Below are positions 9,912 to 20,255 of a stretch of 64,000 nt of DNA, piece after piece. Every line of letters starts with the position of its first letter. The first letter of the stretch is position 1. Both the position numbers and the translations under genes were made by a program. A model generated the notes under the pieces. That model was not told the DNA's origin, did not search any database, and saw nothing but the letters and a program-made list of their open reading frames with translations. The stretch lies in the NCBI GenBank assembly GCA_022759365.1, contig JAEMPJ010000001.1:1-64000 (forward strand), read 5' to 3'. The DNA is from Thermogladius sp. Its GTDB lineage: Archaea > Thermoproteota > Thermoprotei_A > Sulfolobales > Desulfurococcaceae.

Positions 9912-10832
9912 ATGATTAATACACCTCAAGTCTTTCTCATCTACAATAGGGTGAAGCCAGTGTTTCTAAAATGGATAATACCAGGCTCTCTGGCGCAGTC
10001 TCCTAGGCCTACTTTGAGAGACGTTGAGGAGATCTCAGGGGTTTTTACAGGTGTAGTAAACCTGTTATCTGAGGCGGAGAAGCCTTTCGAGGTTATAAAC
10101 GCCCTTAGAGCTCGAGGCGTCGAGGTTTTCCACGCTCCAACCCTTGATTTCCACCCAGTCGAGCTTATACATGTCCTAGGGTCAATCAACTTCATTGAAA
10201 AACACCTGGAAGCCGGGGGGAGGGTTCTAGTCCACTGCTCCGGCGGGGTCGGGAGGAGTAGCCAGGTAACAGCTAGCTACCTTGTATACAAGGGGTACGA
10301 TTTGTTCAGCGCGGTCAAATATATCAGGGGTATAGTAGACGGAGCCCTCGAGGTGAAATGGCAGGTCCAGCTTCTAGAGGATTTCGCAGATCTATTAGAT
10401 GCGATTGGTAGGAGTAGAGTTAGAAGGATTTACTCTGACCTACAGGAAGGTAGAGGGTGGAGAGAACTACTCCACGCATCTAAACTACTCCAATTCACTA
10501 TTGAGCTGGCGAGGATGATAGATTTGGGAAAACAAATTGTAGTGGAGGCTTTGAAAGAGGTAATGGAAAGAAGGGATAGGCCTGAACTACCTGAATTAGA
10601 TGAGCCTAGCAGCATTCTCAGGCTGGCCGAGGAGCTCGACTACGATATGAGCGGCAGAGTTGTCGTCCTAGACGGGGTTCTCGATAACGGGTTGCTTGAA
10701 CTGAGGATCCTATGTGATACACCCTGCGAGGACATTGCCTTGCGAGTTAGAGGCCTGGCCGGTAGAATCTCCTTACCTGGGCTGAGAGGGTTGAATGTCG
10801 AGGTGGGCTCGTACATGGACTATGTGTTTTAA
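9912..10832 (+). CDS. Dual-specificity/tyrosine protein phosphatase-like with C-terminal extension
   Basis: VLVHCSGGVGRS P-loop (CX5R). Confidence 0.85.
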   Translation: MINTPQVFLIYNRVKPVFLKWIIPGSLAQSPRPTLRDVEEISGVFTGVVNLLSEAEKPFEVINALRARGVEVFHAPTLDFHPVELIHVLGSINFIEKHLEAGGRVLVHCSGGVGRSSQVTASYLVYKGYDLFSAVKYIRGIVDGALEVKWQVQLLEDFADLLDAIGRSRVRRIYSDLQEGRGWRELLHASKLLQFTIELARMIDLGKQIVVEALKEVMERRDRPELPELDEPSSILRLAEELDYDMSGRVVVLDGVLDNGLLELRILCDTPCEDIALRVRGLAGRISLPGLRGLNVEVGSYMDYVF

Positions 10833-10908
10833 CCGGCGCAACAGCTTAACATGCGTCTAACCCGTCGGATGAAATAGAATGGACGTTTATTTCATGTAGG
10901 GTTATAAC

Positions 10909-12396
10909 GTGTATCTAGCCAGCAGGGGGAGGAGGGTTATGGACTATCTTATTAGACCCGGTTACGGCCCTGAGTGGGGTAGTGGAGGGGTCTTCGGCCT
11001 AACCTACTACAGGGGTGTACTCTACTACACGCTTTCTATGGAGGCCCGATCATACTTCCACCAGGAGGGCAGGGAGAAAGTCTATGATTTCCACCTGCTA
11101 GGCCCCGGACCAGCCTCAGGGGGAGACACGTACAACGCTGTGGATGTCGTGGATGAATTCATATATTTCGGTGGGTGGGTTCACAACCCGGCTGTATACA
11201 AGACTAGAGAGGGTTTTGCAGGCGAGATCGACTTTAGAAACAAGTACTCGCATGTCCACGAGTATAACATCAACGAGGGGGAGGTCAGGCTTCTGTGGAG
11301 TGAATCCGCGAGGGCTGAAAGAGAGTGGGTTGGGGAGGTCTCGGAGATAATATATGACCGCCTCAACGACAAGCTCCTACTTGGTAGAGCAGACGGGCAT
11401 TACAACCTGGGGATCTACGAGCTGGATCGGAAGAGGGGGGAGTTGAAGCGTTTAAGCGAGATCCCAGGGCTGAAGGGGAGCTTGTTCTTGGAGTTCGCGT
11501 GCTTCGACATGCAGCCAAACTGGAGGAGGGGGGTTGACGGCGTCCAGTGCTATGACCCCTACAGCGGTAGGATGGTTTACCATAAAGTTGAGGACTGGGC
11601 TAAGGTGAGCGTTGATGGTGGAGGGGTTGAGTCAAGGGGTAGCGGGTATGCTACCACAGCTTACGCGAGGTACTGGCATTTCTTCCGGGGCGGGGTGCTC
11701 GTCGGGAACCCTATAGAGCCGGATGTGGAGGAGCCCGCCTTCGTCAGGTTGTTCGACTTCCCCTCTACATCATACTCCCCATCACGTAGCAACGCCCTGG
11801 TTGTAGGGGGAGGGATACTCGCGGTGTTCAACTCGTATTCACATGGAGTCCTCCACCTCCCCCATGCTTCGAAGACTACGGTCAACTACATTGTTGGCCC
11901 ATCTGTCCTGGTCTACATAACACCTCCATATGCTAGGATCGCCATGGCTCTCGGTGCGAGAGTAACAAGCATGACAAAGAAGGGGGATAGAATCCTGCTT
12001 GGCACGAACAACTCACCCAATCTTGGTGGTAGAGATGCAACCCGGCTGGACGTAGGTGTTAGAGAGATAGTCAGCGTACCTGAGGGAGACATACTCAACC
12101 CCCGCAACCCTCCAGTTGTCTTCCGCGTAGAGGGCTCTATGGTGGGCGACAAGTTCTTCGGCGGCATCCCCTTGACAGGCTACAAGACTGCGAGTATCAG
12201 AATGTTTTCCAGCAAGGATAACACCCTGAGAGTCTACGAGTACGATATCGGCCTACCACCGAGGCTTATTGACTCCTGCGATTACAATGTGAGAACTGGA
12301 TGGAACAACATCGATCTTGGAAGCCACTACAACATAGTTTCATTCAAGCTGTCTAGCCCGGATGACAAGGCGGTTATCTATATAATACTAGAGTAA
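10909..12396 (+). CDS. DUF2139 family protein (probable beta-propeller)
   Basis: WGSGGVFGLTYYRGVLYYTLSMEARSYF and repeated propeller-like blades. Confidence 0.75.
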   Translation: MYLASRGRRVMDYLIRPGYGPEWGSGGVFGLTYYRGVLYYTLSMEARSYFHQEGREKVYDFHLLGPGPASGGDTYNAVDVVDEFIYFGGWVHNPAVYKTREGFAGEIDFRNKYSHVHEYNINEGEVRLLWSESARAEREWVGEVSEIIYDRLNDKLLLGRADGHYNLGIYELDRKRGELKRLSEIPGLKGSLFLEFACFDMQPNWRRGVDGVQCYDPYSGRMVYHKVEDWAKVSVDGGGVESRGSGYATTAYARYWHFFRGGVLVGNPIEPDVEEPAFVRLFDFPSTSYSPSRSNALVVGGGILAVFNSYSHGVLHLPHASKTTVNYIVGPSVLVYITPPYARIAMALGARVTSMTKKGDRILLGTNNSPNLGGRDATRLDVGVREIVSVPEGDILNPRNPPVVFRVEGSMVGDKFFGGIPLTGYKTASIRMFSSKDNTLRVYEYDIGLPPRLIDSCDYNVRTGWNNIDLGSHYNIVSFKLSSPDDKAVIYIILE

Positions 12397-12419
12397 GCGG
12401 GTCAGCACCGGTGGGTTCT

Positions 12420-12650
12420 TCAACGCTTACTCTCTACCTGTTTGAGCAGTTCCTCAATAAACTTAGACGCCTCCTCCCTACTAGTGAGTGTGGTTGTTTT
12501 CCTATTGGAGTAGGCGAGAACTACCCTATCGCCCACCTTAAGCCTCACTACATCCGCTTCTTTAAACGAGTATACGTCTAATATCGACACCCCTTTCTTA
12601 ACGGCCTCCTCCCTGAGTATTACAATGGGTCTTTTAGGCATGGCTCCCAC
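12420..12650 (-). CDS. Hypothetical small protein
   Basis: 76-aa charged ORF, divergent from the next gene. Confidence 0.55.
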   Translation of the reverse strand: MGAMPKRPIVILREEAVKKGVSILDVYSFKEADVVRLKVGDRVVLAYSNRKTTTLTSREEASKFIEELLKQVESKR

Positions 12651-12705
12651 CTTGAATCCATGAATTTAAGAATCAGACCCCGGGTTTTAAAACGTAGAGC
12701 GGGGG

Positions 12706-13125
12706 TTGAATGTGCAAAAATGCATTAAGTGGGGTAGCCACGGATTAGACGTCAAGGTCGAGGACGGGACTCTGAGTATCCGGGGGAGCTTCATCATCGA
12801 GGTCAAACCCAGGGGGGTTGTCTTCGAGAGGGCTACGGGTTACAGGGTCGCAGGCGATGCAAGGAAGAAGTATATCTATGTTGAACACGCGGAGCTAAAG
12901 CCCCTTGAGGACGCCGTCGACTGCCCTGACGAGCTGGAGCTGGGTAAACTCGTTTTAAACCGGGTTGACCTTGACTTCGAGGAGTACTTAACTATTGTGA
13001 CATCTGGTGAGAGCTTAATTGACTATATGGTTGTGACGAGAACGTTGACTTGTATAGTGGTTTCACGGAGGAGGGAGGCTTACTTCGACTTTACGGGGAA
13101 CACCCTAGCGGTCTATCTGGTCTAG
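12706..13125 (+). CDS. Hypothetical protein
   Basis: 139-aa ORF, 4-nt convergent overlap with the kinase gene. Confidence 0.55.
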   Translation: MNVQKCIKWGSHGLDVKVEDGTLSIRGSFIIEVKPRGVVFERATGYRVAGDARKKYIYVEHAELKPLEDAVDCPDELELGKLVLNRVDLDFEEYLTIVTSGESLIDYMVVTRTLTCIVVSRRREAYFDFTGNTLAVYLV

Positions 13126-13922
13126 CCGCCCCTCAAGTCCACAACTGTTGCTCTAACACCTGTTAAACCCTTATTGAATATCTTCGTAATATTCTCCACG
13201 TCAAATCCACTAGCTAATACGACGGGTACACGGAACTCCCTCGACAGCTCCACAGCAGACTTCACCTTACCGTAGACCCCTCCCGTCGCATCCGCTCCCT
13301 CAAAGCTCTTCAACATCCCTATTACACTACCATAATTGCTGGAGTCAATTCTCTCGATCAACACGGGATTCTCGCAGACATGCGGGTTGCAGGTGTAGAC
13401 GCCATCTACGTCCATCAGGAATACAAATATCTCTGGCTTAATGTGTTGGGCCATTAGCTTGAAAACCCTTTCCGTTGACAAAACTTCGAAACCCCCCTCG
13501 GTGAAAACGCACTCCCCGTAGACAACAGGAGTAATCCCGAGCCTCAGCGCGTTTATCACTGGCTCTGGGTTTACATAGTATTTGCCATCCTTCCCCACGA
13601 TTATAGCACTTGTCTGAATGGACACGGCTTTAATCCCTTCATCAACCAAATAGTCCACAATGAACTTGTTCAGCCATCGCGTAGTCCTCTGGCACTCTAC
13701 GAGGATTACCCTACTGTCTACTCTGCCCGTCAGCTTTGTCACAACAGTGTGGGCGAAACTCCCCCCGCCATTGGCCAAGACGACCTGTCTTCTCTCTAAA
13801 ACGCTTTTCAGGATCTTGGAGAGTGCTTCAAGAGCGTGGAAGTTTATTGAGAAGGGCTTGTCCTTAAAGGTGAGGAAGCTACCGCCGGCTTTAATGTACA
13901 CTGCTTGTAGCTCTGAAATCAT
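13122..13922 (-). CDS. Isopentenyl phosphate kinase-like amino-acid-kinase family protein
   Basis: YIKAGGSFLTFKDKPFSIN...LANGGGSFAHTVV...VDGVYT. Confidence 0.8.
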   Translation of the reverse strand: MISELQAVYIKAGGSFLTFKDKPFSINFHALEALSKILKSVLERRQVVLANGGGSFAHTVVTKLTGRVDSRVILVECQRTTRWLNKFIVDYLVDEGIKAVSIQTSAIIVGKDGKYYVNPEPVINALRLGITPVVYGECVFTEGGFEVLSTERVFKLMAQHIKPEIFVFLMDVDGVYTCNPHVCENPVLIERIDSSNYGSVIGMLKSFEGADATGGVYGKVKSAVELSREFRVPVVLASGFDVENITKIFNKGLTGVRATVVDLRGG

Positions 13923-14057
13923 GCCCCAAGCCCCACAACACCTTTTTTTATCTTCAACAATTTAATTTACTCACCTGGTCTCTCCGGAAGGTGGTTTCCA
14001 ATAGTTTATGGTAGAGTCCAAAAGTTTATAGCTTGGCTGGAGGAAACGTGGATCCCG

Positions 14058-15347
14058 GTGATCATCGCAAACTTTTTCATCGCGTTGACAGCACCTTTGA
14101 TCACGGCCTACTACGACTACAGGTATTTCGAGCAATGGTATGAAATAGCCTCGAAAAACGGTGTAAGCGAGATATACTTGTATTCCGCGAAGACTGCGTA
14201 CTTTCCCCTAACTGTCTATGTATACTTGTTATTCCATTGGATGGGCCTTAGGCTTGCGAGCCTGCTGAACACGGGGGCGAGCCCTCTCAACCCTTTAGTG
14301 CTTTTAGTTGACAAGATCCCGTACATCGTTAGCTTCAACGTAATCTACTTTATTCTAAGAAAGAGGTATGGCAGTAGAGCCGGCTTCCTCTGGCTTATCA
14401 ATGTAAGCGCCTACTCAACCCTAGCGGGTTTCCAAGTAGATTTGCTTGTAGCCCTTTTGGTCTTAGCCTCCATGGTCTACATGGAGGAGGGTAGAGTTGA
14501 CGTAAGCCTCCTACTCGCCTCCCTGGCGACTTCAGTTAAACAAATATTCGTCTTCACCGGGCTAATCCCCTTCGTAGTTCTATGGAGGAAAAACGGTTTT
14601 AGGGTGGCTTTGAAAAAGCTTCTCATCTACTTTGTTCTACCCATCCTAGCCCTCTCACTACCATTCCTTTTGAGAGACCCCGTGAACTTCGTCTACAAAA
14701 GCCTCTTTTTCCACGGTTACAGGTACCCCCAGGATCTTAGCTTGTGGGCTATACCGATGTACATCGTCGTATTCAATGTACAAGCCTTACCCGGCTTTAT
14801 CACCTGGGGTTGGGTTATACCTTTCATTATATTCATGGCCTTGTTAACGGTTAAACTCGCCCGAGACCCGTTGGTTGAAAGAAACATTTTGTACTATTAC
14901 GTTATCATGGTCGCCGGGATGATAGTGTTGAATAAAGTTGGCGGGTTAAACTACCTAACCTGGCTCACCCCGCTTCTGATAGCCTTCTCCTCGAGGACTT
15001 CCGGCAACTTGAGCATGAAGCTGAAGTGTATCAGTATAGCCCTACCGTTGTTGAGCCTCGTATTATATCCGTTCTTCACCTTTTTCTCAGCCACTATTGT
15101 CGGAGGGGATATCTACATCGTGGAAGACTCGAGCTGGGAGCCGGCTGAGGGGATTTTCTACGCTAGCTACGGGTATTACAACCCGCTAGTTGGTTTGATC
15201 TCGGCGCTTAAATCAAACCCGACCTCCTACTTCATTTTCAAAAGCTTGTACAACGCTATCCCTGCTACTTCTATAGCGGTGACTCTGATCTACAATTTAA
15301 CTATTATCTACGTGATTAGTATAGCATGGAGGCTGACCAGGTATTAA
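14058..15347 (+). CDS. Multi-TM glycosyltransferase-like membrane protein
   Basis: ~10 hydrophobic segments and PMT/DUF2029-like layout; an upstream GTG near 14049 is possible. Confidence 0.6.
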   Translation: MIIANFFIALTAPLITAYYDYRYFEQWYEIASKNGVSEIYLYSAKTAYFPLTVYVYLLFHWMGLRLASLLNTGASPLNPLVLLVDKIPYIVSFNVIYFILRKRYGSRAGFLWLINVSAYSTLAGFQVDLLVALLVLASMVYMEEGRVDVSLLLASLATSVKQIFVFTGLIPFVVLWRKNGFRVALKKLLIYFVLPILALSLPFLLRDPVNFVYKSLFFHGYRYPQDLSLWAIPMYIVVFNVQALPGFITWGWVIPFIIFMALLTVKLARDPLVERNILYYYVIMVAGMIVLNKVGGLNYLTWLTPLLIAFSSRTSGNLSMKLKCISIALPLLSLVLYPFFTFFSATIVGGDIYIVEDSSWEPAEGIFYASYGYYNPLVGLISALKSNPTSYFIFKSLYNAIPATSIAVTLIYNLTIIYVISIAWRLTRY

Positions 15348-15350
15348 ACC

Positions 15351-16136
15351 ATGCTGATTCTAATAGGTCTCGGGATGAAGTTCGAGGATCTGACACTCGA
15401 GGCAGTCGACTACATTAAGGGGGCGGACGTAGTATACATCGACACGTACACGAACATCTACGAGGACTACAACAAGTTGATAGACCTGGTGAAATCGAAA
15501 GAGTATAAGCTCGCCAGTAGGAGCGACCTAGAGGGGGAGGGGATTTCGAGAATAGTTGAGGAGGCCTCGAGGAAAAATGTCGCGATCCTGGTTCCAGGGG
15601 ATCCTCTGATCGCCACCACGCACGAAGCCCTGAGAGTTGAAGCCGCCAGGAAGGGTGTTAAAGTAGTGGTCGTGAACGGTCTTTCAATAGCTACTCTGGC
15701 TTTCAGTAGGACGGGGTTGCACTTCTACAAGCTGGGTAGGACGATAACTCTGACTTACAATAAGGAGTCTGCGGAGTATGTTGTCAACGCGATATACGAC
15801 AATATTTCAAGAGGGCTCCACACACTGGTTCTCCTAGACATCAAGGTGGAGGAGTCGAGGGCCATGAGCATACCTGAGGCTGTGGGAATACTGCTTGAAA
15901 GCGATAAAAGGGGGTTGCTGGGTGAGAGGGTGGCTGTGGGAATAGCCCGCTTGGGTTTCAGAGACGAGTTTATAGTGGCTGATCTCACCAGAAACCTGGG
16001 TAACTACGCTTACCCGCCTCCCCCTCACTCAATAATCATCCCCGGCGACCTACACTTCATGGAGGTCGAAAGCCTGAGATACAACTGCAGGCTACCCATT
16101 GGGGTCTACGAGAAGCTGGCTGGAAGACGTATTTGA
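15351..16136 (+). CDS. dphB: Diphthine synthase
   Basis: ILIGLGMKFEDLTLEAVDYIKGADVVYIDTYT...VPGDPLIATTHEALR. Confidence 0.93.
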   Translation: MLILIGLGMKFEDLTLEAVDYIKGADVVYIDTYTNIYEDYNKLIDLVKSKEYKLASRSDLEGEGISRIVEEASRKNVAILVPGDPLIATTHEALRVEAARKGVKVVVVNGLSIATLAFSRTGLHFYKLGRTITLTYNKESAEYVVNAIYDNISRGLHTLVLLDIKVEESRAMSIPEAVGILLESDKRGLLGERVAVGIARLGFRDEFIVADLTRNLGNYAYPPPPHSIIIPGDLHFMEVESLRYNCRLPIGVYEKLAGRRI

Positions 16137-16195
16137 AGAGGGAATAGTTTTCCTAAGGTTTATAACCGGTTTCACAACTTAAATGGAGGAAGAGG

Positions 16196-17350
16196 TTGGA
16201 CGTTATGTCCAAGCAGATATTAACGCTGATCATCGCTCTAGTAATAGCTTTTTCAACGATTCAACCAGTGAAATTAACTATTGCGTCAGGGCAAACAATA
16301 ACCGTAACCGACGCCCTAGGCAGAGCTGTAAACCTAACCAAAGTCCCGAGCAGAGTCGTCTCGCTCTCACCATCTATCACCGAGCTACTCCTCTCACTCA
16401 ATCTCTCTAGCGTCCTCGTAGGGGTGGACGACTACTCCTACAGAGACTGGTATTTAAACGCCTCCCAGGTGTTCGCCTCGAGGAATATAACAGACGTAGG
16501 GGGCTACTGGTGGAGCGCTATAAAAATAGAGACGATCCTATCACTTCAACCCGACCTAGTTCTAGCTGACGCGGGCGCCCACAAACCACTCCTCAATACC
16601 TTTGCGGAATACAATCTCACAGTCGTGTACTTGAAGGGCGGTAGCGCGACAAGCATTGAGGACATCTACTCGGATATATACCTTGTCGGCAGGATATTCA
16701 ATAAGACAAGCGAGGCTATTACTCTGATAAATGAGATTGAGAAGCACTTGGAGGAGGGCAGGAGCCTGCTGAGCGGCTACAGCGGAGTGAGCGTACTCTA
16801 CGTCGTGGGAATCTATCAGGGGATATGGGTTGCCGGAAAGTCGACATTCACCGACGACCTTATTTCAAGGCTTGGCTTGAGGAACGCCGCTGGATCCTAC
16901 GGTTGGACGCCCGTGGGCATTGAGGAGATCGCCTCCTGGAAGCCTGATGTAATATTAGTAGCCGGGATGGGGATCACGGAAAAAGATGTTGAGGACGCCG
17001 GGCTGACAAAGCTTGGTGCTAGAGTAGTCATCCTGAACAGTACGGAGACGGATGTGCTCAGCAGGCCATCACCCATAATCATGTTAGCGCCGAGCATCAT
17101 CTACGATATTTTAAAGAGTTTCACAACAACCACGCCGCCCGCAACAACCTCCACGATCTCAACAACAACCGCTACCGAGACTCAGACAGTGACCACTACT
17201 TACACAACCACCTATACGACAACTTATACAACCACACTAGTTAAACAAGAGTTCTCCACAAGTGAGGCTCTGCTATATATAACAATATCCGCGGCTCTCG
17301 CACTGATAATAGGTTTCGTCGCCGGTAGGTTTATCTCTAGAAGGAGCTAA
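16196..17350 (+). CDS. btuF: ABC transporter substrate-binding protein, BtuF/FepB type, membrane-anchored
   Basis: TVTDALGRAVNLTKVPSRVVSLSPSITELL; Thr-rich linker and C-terminal TM. Confidence 0.88.
   Translation: MDVMSKQILTLIIALVIAFSTIQPVKLTIASGQTITVTDALGRAVNLTKVPSRVVSLSPSITELLLSLNLSSVLVGVDDYSYRDWYLNASQVFASRNITDVGGYWWSAIKIETILSLQPDLVLADAGAHKPLLNTFAEYNLTVVYLKGGSATSIEDIYSDIYLVGRIFNKTSEAITLINEIEKHLEEGRSLLSGYSGVSVLYVVGIYQGIWVAGKSTFTDDLISRLGLRNAAGSYGWTPVGIEEIASWKPDVILVAGMGITEKDVEDAGLTKLGARVVILNSTETDVLSRPSPIIMLAPSIIYDILKSFTTTTPPATTSTISTTTATETQTVTTTYTTTYTTTYTTTLVKQEFSTSEALLYITISAALALIIGFVAGRFISRRS
17192..17236 (+). repeat. Imperfect tandem repeat encoding (T-T-Y-T)n linker
   Basis: acc act act tac aca acc acc tat acg aca act tat aca acc aca. 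Confidence 0.7.
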
Positions 17351-17355
17351 ACACC

Positions 17356-18318
17356 ATGAGAAGCCTTGACAAAACGTATTTTTTAAAGATACTTCTCCTA
17401 GACGTTCTCTTGCTAGTGACAGCTTTCATCGTAGTCTACGTAGTCGACTTTCACAATGTGAATAGCCGTATAATAGAAGAATACAGATTTTACAGGGACA
17501 CCTATGCCTTCCTCGCTGGTTTGATACTAGGCTTCTCCGGGAGCGTCCTCCAGGCAAGTCTCAGGAACCCGCTTGTAGACCACTATGTTCTCGGGATAGG
17601 TTCTACATCGCTTTTCGCCGCATACCTTGCCATAGCACTCCTAGGCTCCGTCGACTTAGTGCTTATAGCGGTGAGTAGCCTCGCCGGGGGCTTAAGCGGG
17701 CTCGCCCTGTCTCTCAGCCTGGCGAACTACCTCGGGGGTAGTGAGGTAGCGTATGTTCTAGCGGGAGTAGGAGTCGCTAGCTTGTTCTCGGGGCTCTCGT
17801 TCATCTTATCCTACTATATCCTCCAGAAGCAACCTTACGCATGGGCCCTGCTATTAGGGTCGTTTGTGACCCCCTTGAAAGAGTATTTGCCCTACCTTGT
17901 TGCAGCGTCTTTCATCAGCCTGATAGCATACCTACAACTCGCCAGGAAGCTCAACCTCCTTCTCCTAGGCGACATATACTCTAAGCAACTCGGGGTTGAC
18001 CCCAAAACCACTCGGCTGGTGGCGAACCTGGTCGCAGGGGGCTTGTCGAGCATTGTAGTAGGCTTCTTCGGCACTATCGGCTTCCTGGGACTAGTAGCAC
18101 CCAACCTTGCGAGGCTCTTATTCAAGACGAGCGATAACAGGGTGACAGTACTCAACTCCTCCATCCTCTCAGGCATCCTCCTCCTAGCGACAGACCTTGC
18201 AACTAGAAAGGTGCTTGTCACGAAAGTAGGCGAAATCCCCGCGGGAGGTGTAGTCTCAGCCTTCGGCGGGGTCTTCTTCCTCCTAATCCTGCTACGTGAG
18301 GTGAAGAGTATAGGATGA
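17356..18318 (+). CDS. btuC: FecCD/BtuC family ABC permease
   Basis: LAGLILGFSGSVLQASLRNPLVDHYVLGIGSTSLF. Confidence 0.9.
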   Translation: MRSLDKTYFLKILLLDVLLLVTAFIVVYVVDFHNVNSRIIEEYRFYRDTYAFLAGLILGFSGSVLQASLRNPLVDHYVLGIGSTSLFAAYLAIALLGSVDLVLIAVSSLAGGLSGLALSLSLANYLGGSEVAYVLAGVGVASLFSGLSFILSYYILQKQPYAWALLLGSFVTPLKEYLPYLVAASFISLIAYLQLARKLNLLLLGDIYSKQLGVDPKTTRLVANLVAGGLSSIVVGFFGTIGFLGLVAPNLARLLFKTSDNRVTVLNSSILSGILLLATDLATRKVLVTKVGEIPAGGVVSAFGGVFFLLILLREVKSIG

Positions 18319-19085
18319 TTGTCGTGGAGATACGCGACTTAAACGTTGTTTACGGCCGGAACCCCGGGGTCACGGTCGAGAGGCTGACGTTGACGAGTGG
18401 CCGCGTGAACTGTGTCGTGGGCCCAAACGGGGCTGGTAAAAGCAGTCTACTCAAGGCGGTCGCAGGTTTACTCACCTACAGGGGTGAAGTCTCGATCAGG
18501 ATTAACGATGTTGAAGTGGAGAAAAACGAGCTCCACAGGTACGTAAGCTACGTGTCTGATATTCAGCCAAGCTCGATCAAGGTTTCTGTTAGAGAGGCCC
18601 TCCTGTACGCCAGGTACCCTTGCTCACCTGGTTTCTTCTACTCGGACAGGGATTTCAAGTACGTCGAGGAGACCAGTAGGCTCCTCGGCATAAGCCACCT
18701 CATGGAGAAGTCGCTGAGCGAATTGAGTAGCGGGGAGCTCCAGAGGGTTCTAATAGCAATTGGGATCGTCAAAAATCCCGCCCTCCTACTCCTCGACGAA
18801 CCCGATATCCACCTAGATCTCTATAACAAGACACGCCTAATCAAAGTGATAAGGGGTCTTGCCGGCGAGAAGCTAGTCTTCTTATCTACACACGACCCCT
18901 CGGTTGCCTCAACACTCTGCGACAGGCTGATACTCTTGAACAACGGAAGGATGCAGGGAGACTTCGGGATCGAGGAGTTAAACCAGGCTCTAGGCTTATT
19001 TGAAGAGGTCTTCAAGACACGCCTGGCACTAGTGGAGGTGGAGGGTAGGAGAATGCTGATACCCGTCTACTCGGTTTCTACTTGA
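18315..19085 (+). CDS. btuD: ABC transporter ATP-binding protein (BtuD-like)
   Basis: GPNGAGKSSLLK; LSSGELQRV; LLLDEPDIHLDL; 4-nt overlap with permease. Confidence 0.92.
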   Translation: MIVVEIRDLNVVYGRNPGVTVERLTLTSGRVNCVVGPNGAGKSSLLKAVAGLLTYRGEVSIRINDVEVEKNELHRYVSYVSDIQPSSIKVSVREALLYARYPCSPGFFYSDRDFKYVEETSRLLGISHLMEKSLSELSSGELQRVLIAIGIVKNPALLLLDEPDIHLDLYNKTRLIKVIRGLAGEKLVFLSTHDPSVASTLCDRLILLNNGRMQGDFGIEELNQALGLFEEVFKTRLALVEVEGRRMLIPVYSVST

Positions 19086-19677
19086 TATTGGTGCAGACCT
19101 CTCTACACATCCGTGTTAAGCTTGATACAACAGCTACGTCATCTACAACTGGTTCGTACCTAGACCACACCACCACTATCGAGTTGGCTCCAGCCCTAGG
19201 ATCCAAGTTTTCAATGAAGACCCTCGTTAAGTCCTCGGGCGCTAAGGGGAAGCCTAGTCTATCCGACTTCACGCCTATCAAATAGATTTTCCTAAAATCC
19301 TCCAAGGCGACCACAAGGGAGTCCCTGAAGTATATTATACTGTTGGCAAGGCACTCTATTAGCCGGGGACTGAAAGGACTGTATATGGTGGACTCAAACC
19401 CGTTGAAAGAAGCCCTCTCAACTCTCAGACTATTCATGAAGCCCTCTAGGAGGTCTAGCTCTCCTCCACTAAGCTTCCTCAGCTTTTCCAGGATTCCCCT
19501 AACCTGCCTCTCTGTTAGCCCCAGCCTCCTCGAGATATGCATCCTGCCGACTCTCTCCCTGTAAAACAGGAAGGCGACCGATAAAGCCTCCACCGCTCTC
19601 CTCTGGAAGTGTGCTTCAAGTATCCCGGCAACCCTAGTGAAATATTCGCAGTCTAGCCCCCTCTCCTCCCGGAGCAT
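19078..19677 (-). CDS. Predicted HTH DNA-binding protein, unknown ligand domain
   Basis: MHISRRLGLTERQVRGILEKLRK helix-turn-helix. Confidence 0.6.
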   Translation of the reverse strand: MLREERGLDCEYFTRVAGILEAHFQRRAVEALSVAFLFYRERVGRMHISRRLGLTERQVRGILEKLRKLSGGELDLLEGFMNSLRVERASFNGFESTIYSPFSPRLIECLANSIIYFRDSLVVALEDFRKIYLIGVKSDRLGFPLAPEDLTRVFIENLDPRAGANSIVVVWSRYEPVVDDVAVVSSLTRMCREVCTNIK

Positions 19678-20222
19678 ATTACCTCAACAGCCCTCGATGA
19701 ATCAACTATCTCGGCCCCGTAGACGCTTCTCATGTAATCCAGGGCGTACTCGTGGTCTCTCTGGCTGAAAGCCGCCACACCGTCTTTAACGACGTACACT
19801 TTGTACCCGTAGTAGAAAGCGTCGGCAACCGTATGTAGGACGCATATATGAGTATGGATACCGGTTACAACGAGCGTGTCCACGTTCATATCCCTTAACG
19901 CGATATCGAGCCCCGTGTCCCTGAACCCGCTGTAGAACCTCTTAGGGAATACATACTCGCCTTCAATGGGCTTCAGCTCCTCCACGATGTTCGACTCGGG
20001 GCTATTAGCCATCGCGTGCGGCCCCCATAACTTCAGCTCGTGGTCGAAGGGGAGGTGCCTGTCAACCACGTGGATTACAGGTGCACCGCACTCTCTAGCC
20101 TTGTCGATAAGCCTCTTTATAGTGGGTACTATGGACTCAGCCTGAGGGCTCTTCAACCTCCCCCTGACGAACTCGTGAACCATATCCACTACTATTAGGG
20201 CGGGCCTCAACAGCGACACCAT
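19653..20222 (-). CDS. Isochorismatase/nicotinamidase family hydrolase
   Basis: ALIVVDMVHEFV...VVTGIHTHICVLHT. Confidence 0.88.
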   Translation of the reverse strand: MVSLLRPALIVVDMVHEFVRGRLKSPQAESIVPTIKRLIDKARECGAPVIHVVDRHLPFDHELKLWGPHAMANSPESNIVEELKPIEGEYVFPKRFYSGFRDTGLDIALRDMNVDTLVVTGIHTHICVLHTVADAFYYGYKVYVVKDGVAAFSQRDHEYALDYMRSVYGAEIVDSSRAVEVICSGRRGG

Positions 20223-20255
20223 GAATATAAACGTTGATCGACAAATAAACCCTTG

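Noticed and set aside
17192-17236. Tandem repeats in the btuF gene as CRISPR or VNTR
   Set aside because: Codon-phased and encode a Thr/Tyr linker before a TM anchor, as is common in archaeal surface proteins.
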